From Prosthecobacter sp. (lineage in GTDB: Bacteria > Verrucomicrobiota > Verrucomicrobiia > Verrucomicrobiales > Verrucomicrobiaceae), in assembly GCA_017853885.1 (NCBI GenBank), contig JAFMIR010000010.1, positions 55,843 through 119,842 of the forward strand: DNA of 64,000 nucleotides, written 5' to 3'. Made by a program: the position numbers and the translations under genes. This document shows, piece by piece, positions 62,439 to 64,000 of this stretch. Below the pieces are notes generated by a model. That model did no database searches, had not been told where the DNA came from, and worked only from the letters and a program-made list of their open reading frames with translations. How positions within the stretch are numbered: position 1 is the stretch's first letter; the number at the start of each line of letters is the position of its first letter.

Positions 62439-64000
62439 TCACGGGCTGAACGCCCACTCCGGCGCGTTCAGCATGGCCCAGAGTATGTCTTCAAGCCGCA
62501 TGCGCCAGTTGTCATCAAGGTTGCCTGTGGATGGATCTCCCTGACGCGCGGCATTTTCCTGTGCCTGACGGACGAGGGTAGCCTCGGCATCAAGGTGGTT
62601 TGACCAGCTCACATACTTCTCGCGTGTGCGGGTGGACCCCTCACGTTTCATTTTGAACGTCTGAACTCTGCTTTCATAACCCGGTGTGAGATGTTTCACA
62701 TACAGGTCCTTCTCGTCCTTCGTCGGTAAACGTGTAAGAAGCTTCAAATAGAGGTTGTCGACGAGTTGATCGACGCTTTGCTTGCGCAGGGCCAATTGTG
62801 TCACGCCATGGTCATCGCTTAGGCGTGTGAGCCAGATACCGACGGTTCCGTTGCTGAGGATGGCAGGCTGTAGCACGTTCGGTGCTTGATCTCGGATGCT
62901 GGTCGGGTCTTGCCTTGCTCCGCGCCATCCAAACGCGCTCAAGACATCGCCCACGGCTTGGATGCGTGGTAGGCTAAGGCTGGGACGGTCACGCTCGTTA
63001 CTCGTGCTTGTGAGCATCCAACTGCGTCTGGGTTTGCCAAGATGAATGGCGTTTTTCAGATCGCGCGTGTTGTCGATGTCGAGGCAAACTTCTTCAGTGC
63101 GGAAAGGCTTGCCTGTGGCGGCAAAAAGGCCATCCACGATTTGTTCGGCCATGAGGCGACGCGGCGCGGGCGCTGCAAAAAGAGGGCTGGGTTCCTTCAG
63201 TTCAGTGTCGGTAGCGCGTTGATAGGCGTGCGAGTTCAAAACGAGTCGCGCGAGATGCTTCATGTCGTAACCGCCGCGCACAAACTCGCGTCCAAGCCAC
63301 TTGAGCAGTTCAGGATGAGAAGGCTTTCCCTTTTCCCAGTCGGCAACCGGATCAACGATGCCGCGGCCCATGTAGCGGGCCCAAAGGCGGTTGGCTATGA
63401 CCTGTGCAAAACGTTCATTCTGCGGTGCCGTGATGAGTGCGGCGAGCTGGTCGCGCGTGTCCTCTGGATGTTCGGCGAGTCCGGCCGCAGAGACATCGCA
63501 GAACTCGGTAAGTGACCATTGTGGCTTCACTTTAGTGCCGACAGCTAGCGTGACATGGATGAGTGGCTTGCGACCCAGATTCTTTAGATGATCCAAGCTA
63601 ACACTGCTGGTCTTTGGCACCTCGATTTCCTTTGAGTTGAGCATGGCGGCGATCTTGAAAAGATCCTCCTGAGTGCTTTTCGCGGCGGGGGCGTCGTGAC
63701 AGCGGGCGCACTTCATTTCGACGCCAAGGAAGGCGCTGCCGATGATGGTGCCCTTCGCGGCCATGGGCACATCGTTCTGCGAGGCGGTGGCAAAGCCGGC
63801 TGGCCCGCCCAGACGCTCACTGCCCTTCATGCGCAGCAGTTCGGTGACGAAGAAGTCCATCGGTTTGTTGTCACGCAGCGACTCGTAAAGCCACCAGCGG
63901 AAGGGACCGGTGTTGTTTAGTGTCGGGTTCAGGATGTTCGGATTTTCCGCGAGCACGTCCTGCCAGTAACCCATCCAGTGATCGGCCCAGCGTGGATCAG
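62439..64000 (-). CDS. DUF1549/DUF1553 planctomycete-type protein (cut by window edge)
   Basis: The reading frame is open through the right window edge, so the N-terminus is missing. The visible ~520 residues show the end of DUF1549 (DPRWADHWMGYWQDVLAENP), a CARCH heme-type motif (CARCHDAPAAKS), and DUF1553 (ANRLWARYMGRGIVDPVADW, GGYDMKHLARLVLNSHAYQR, APRRLMAEQIVDGLFAATG). These proteins are abundant in Planctomycetes and Verrucomicrobia, often paired with DUF1501 sulfatase-like proteins, and are thought to act in polysaccharide use. The function is not established. It ends 87 bp from the convergent DppC-like gene. Confidence 0.93.
   Translation of the reverse strand, partial: DPRWADHWMGYWQDVLAENPNILNPTLNNTGPFRWWLYESLRDNKPMDFFVTELLRMKGSERLGGPAGFATASQNDVPMAAKGTIIGSAFLGVEMKCARCHDAPAAKSTQEDLFKIAAMLNSKEIEVPKTSSVSLDHLKNLGRKPLIHVTLAVGTKVKPQWSLTEFCDVSAAGLAEHPEDTRDQLAALITAPQNERFAQVIANRLWARYMGRGIVDPVADWEKGKPSHPELLKWLGREFVRGGYDMKHLARLVLNSHAYQRATDTELKEPSPLFAAPAPRRLMAEQIVDGLFAATGKPFRTEEVCLDIDNTRDLKNAIHLGKPRRSWMLTSTSNERDRPSLSLPRIQAVGDVLSAFGWRGARQDPTSIRDQAPNVLQPAILSNGTVGIWLTRLSDDHGVTQLALRKQSVDQLVDNLYLKLLTRLPTKDEKDLYVKHLTPGYESRVQTFKMKREGSTRTREKYVSWSNHLDAEATLVRQAQENAARQGDPSTGNLDDNWRMRLEDILWAMLNAPEWAFSP

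Overview
The window looks like chromosomal DNA from a Verrucomicrobiota bacterium, most like the Verrucomicrobiaceae (Prosthecobacter or Verrucomicrobium type). This rests on gene content: a membrane-bound-dehydrogenase/heme-binding protein of the Pirellula/Verrucomicrobium type, an edge-truncated DUF1549/DUF1553 cytochrome-like protein, an ECF-type sigma factor divergent from a Ser/Thr kinase with PEGA and FGE-sulfatase domains, a HyuA-HyuB fusion, a Rho factor with a long Lys/Ala/Gln-rich extension, and many secreted enzymes. No tRNA, rRNA, CRISPR array, transposase, integrase or phage gene was seen. Coding density is high.

Layout. 1-7.5 kb: the end of an AsmA-like protein, nagZ, a candidate small RNA with its own promoter and terminator (about 2062-2231), then a minus-strand run of polX, a zinc-ribbon coiled-coil protein, an atypical kinase-like protein and trpE. 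7.5-12.1 kb: the PVC dehydrogenase/heme protein, a TraB/GumN-like protein and a dienelactone hydrolase. 12.2-16.0 kb: a three-gene cluster of a LuxE/PaaK-like adenylate-forming enzyme, an aldehyde dehydrogenase and an iron-type alcohol dehydrogenase, which I regard as the best candidate for an undescribed pathway. 16.0-24.2 kb: a Dus enzyme, a membrane protein, the kinase-PEGA-FGE protein divergent from a sigma factor, a secreted lactonase and a secreted glycoamylase-like protein. 24.2-30.5 kb: a BatA-type VWA protein, a PQQ sugar dehydrogenase, an M20 dipeptidase, a small protein and a kelch-like six-blade protein.

30.5-36.5 kb is a minus-strand run: a SurA/PpiC-like isomerase, a RelE/ParE-like protein, an unusual ABC half-transporter, YebC and Rho. 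36.7-43 kb: acetyl-CoA synthetase convergent with a HyuA-HyuB protein that is coupled to a TPR protein. 43.2-46.8 kb: the conserved trio of circularly permuted ATP-grasp, alpha-E and transglutaminase proteins. It is divergent from an eda-kdgK (KDG/KDPG) operon, with a 22-bp near-perfect palindrome between them. 48.7-64 kb: PlsC, DHFR, a beta-lactamase-family hydrolase, an MBL hydrolase, a TPR/gluzincin protein, DUF2237, a D-aminoacylase-type amidohydrolase, a lipoprotein, Ddl, a second Ser/Thr kinase, DppB/DppC permeases and the DUF1549/DUF1553 protein.

Functionally the window mixes housekeeping (trpE, polX, dus, rho, yebC, acs, dhfr, ddl, plsC) with secreted polymer and sugar turnover (lactonase, PQQ dehydrogenase, PVC dehydrogenase, KDG/KDPG catabolism) and transmembrane kinase signalling. 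All assignments come from reading translations by eye. No database search was run, so family names reflect recognised motifs and are weaker where stated.
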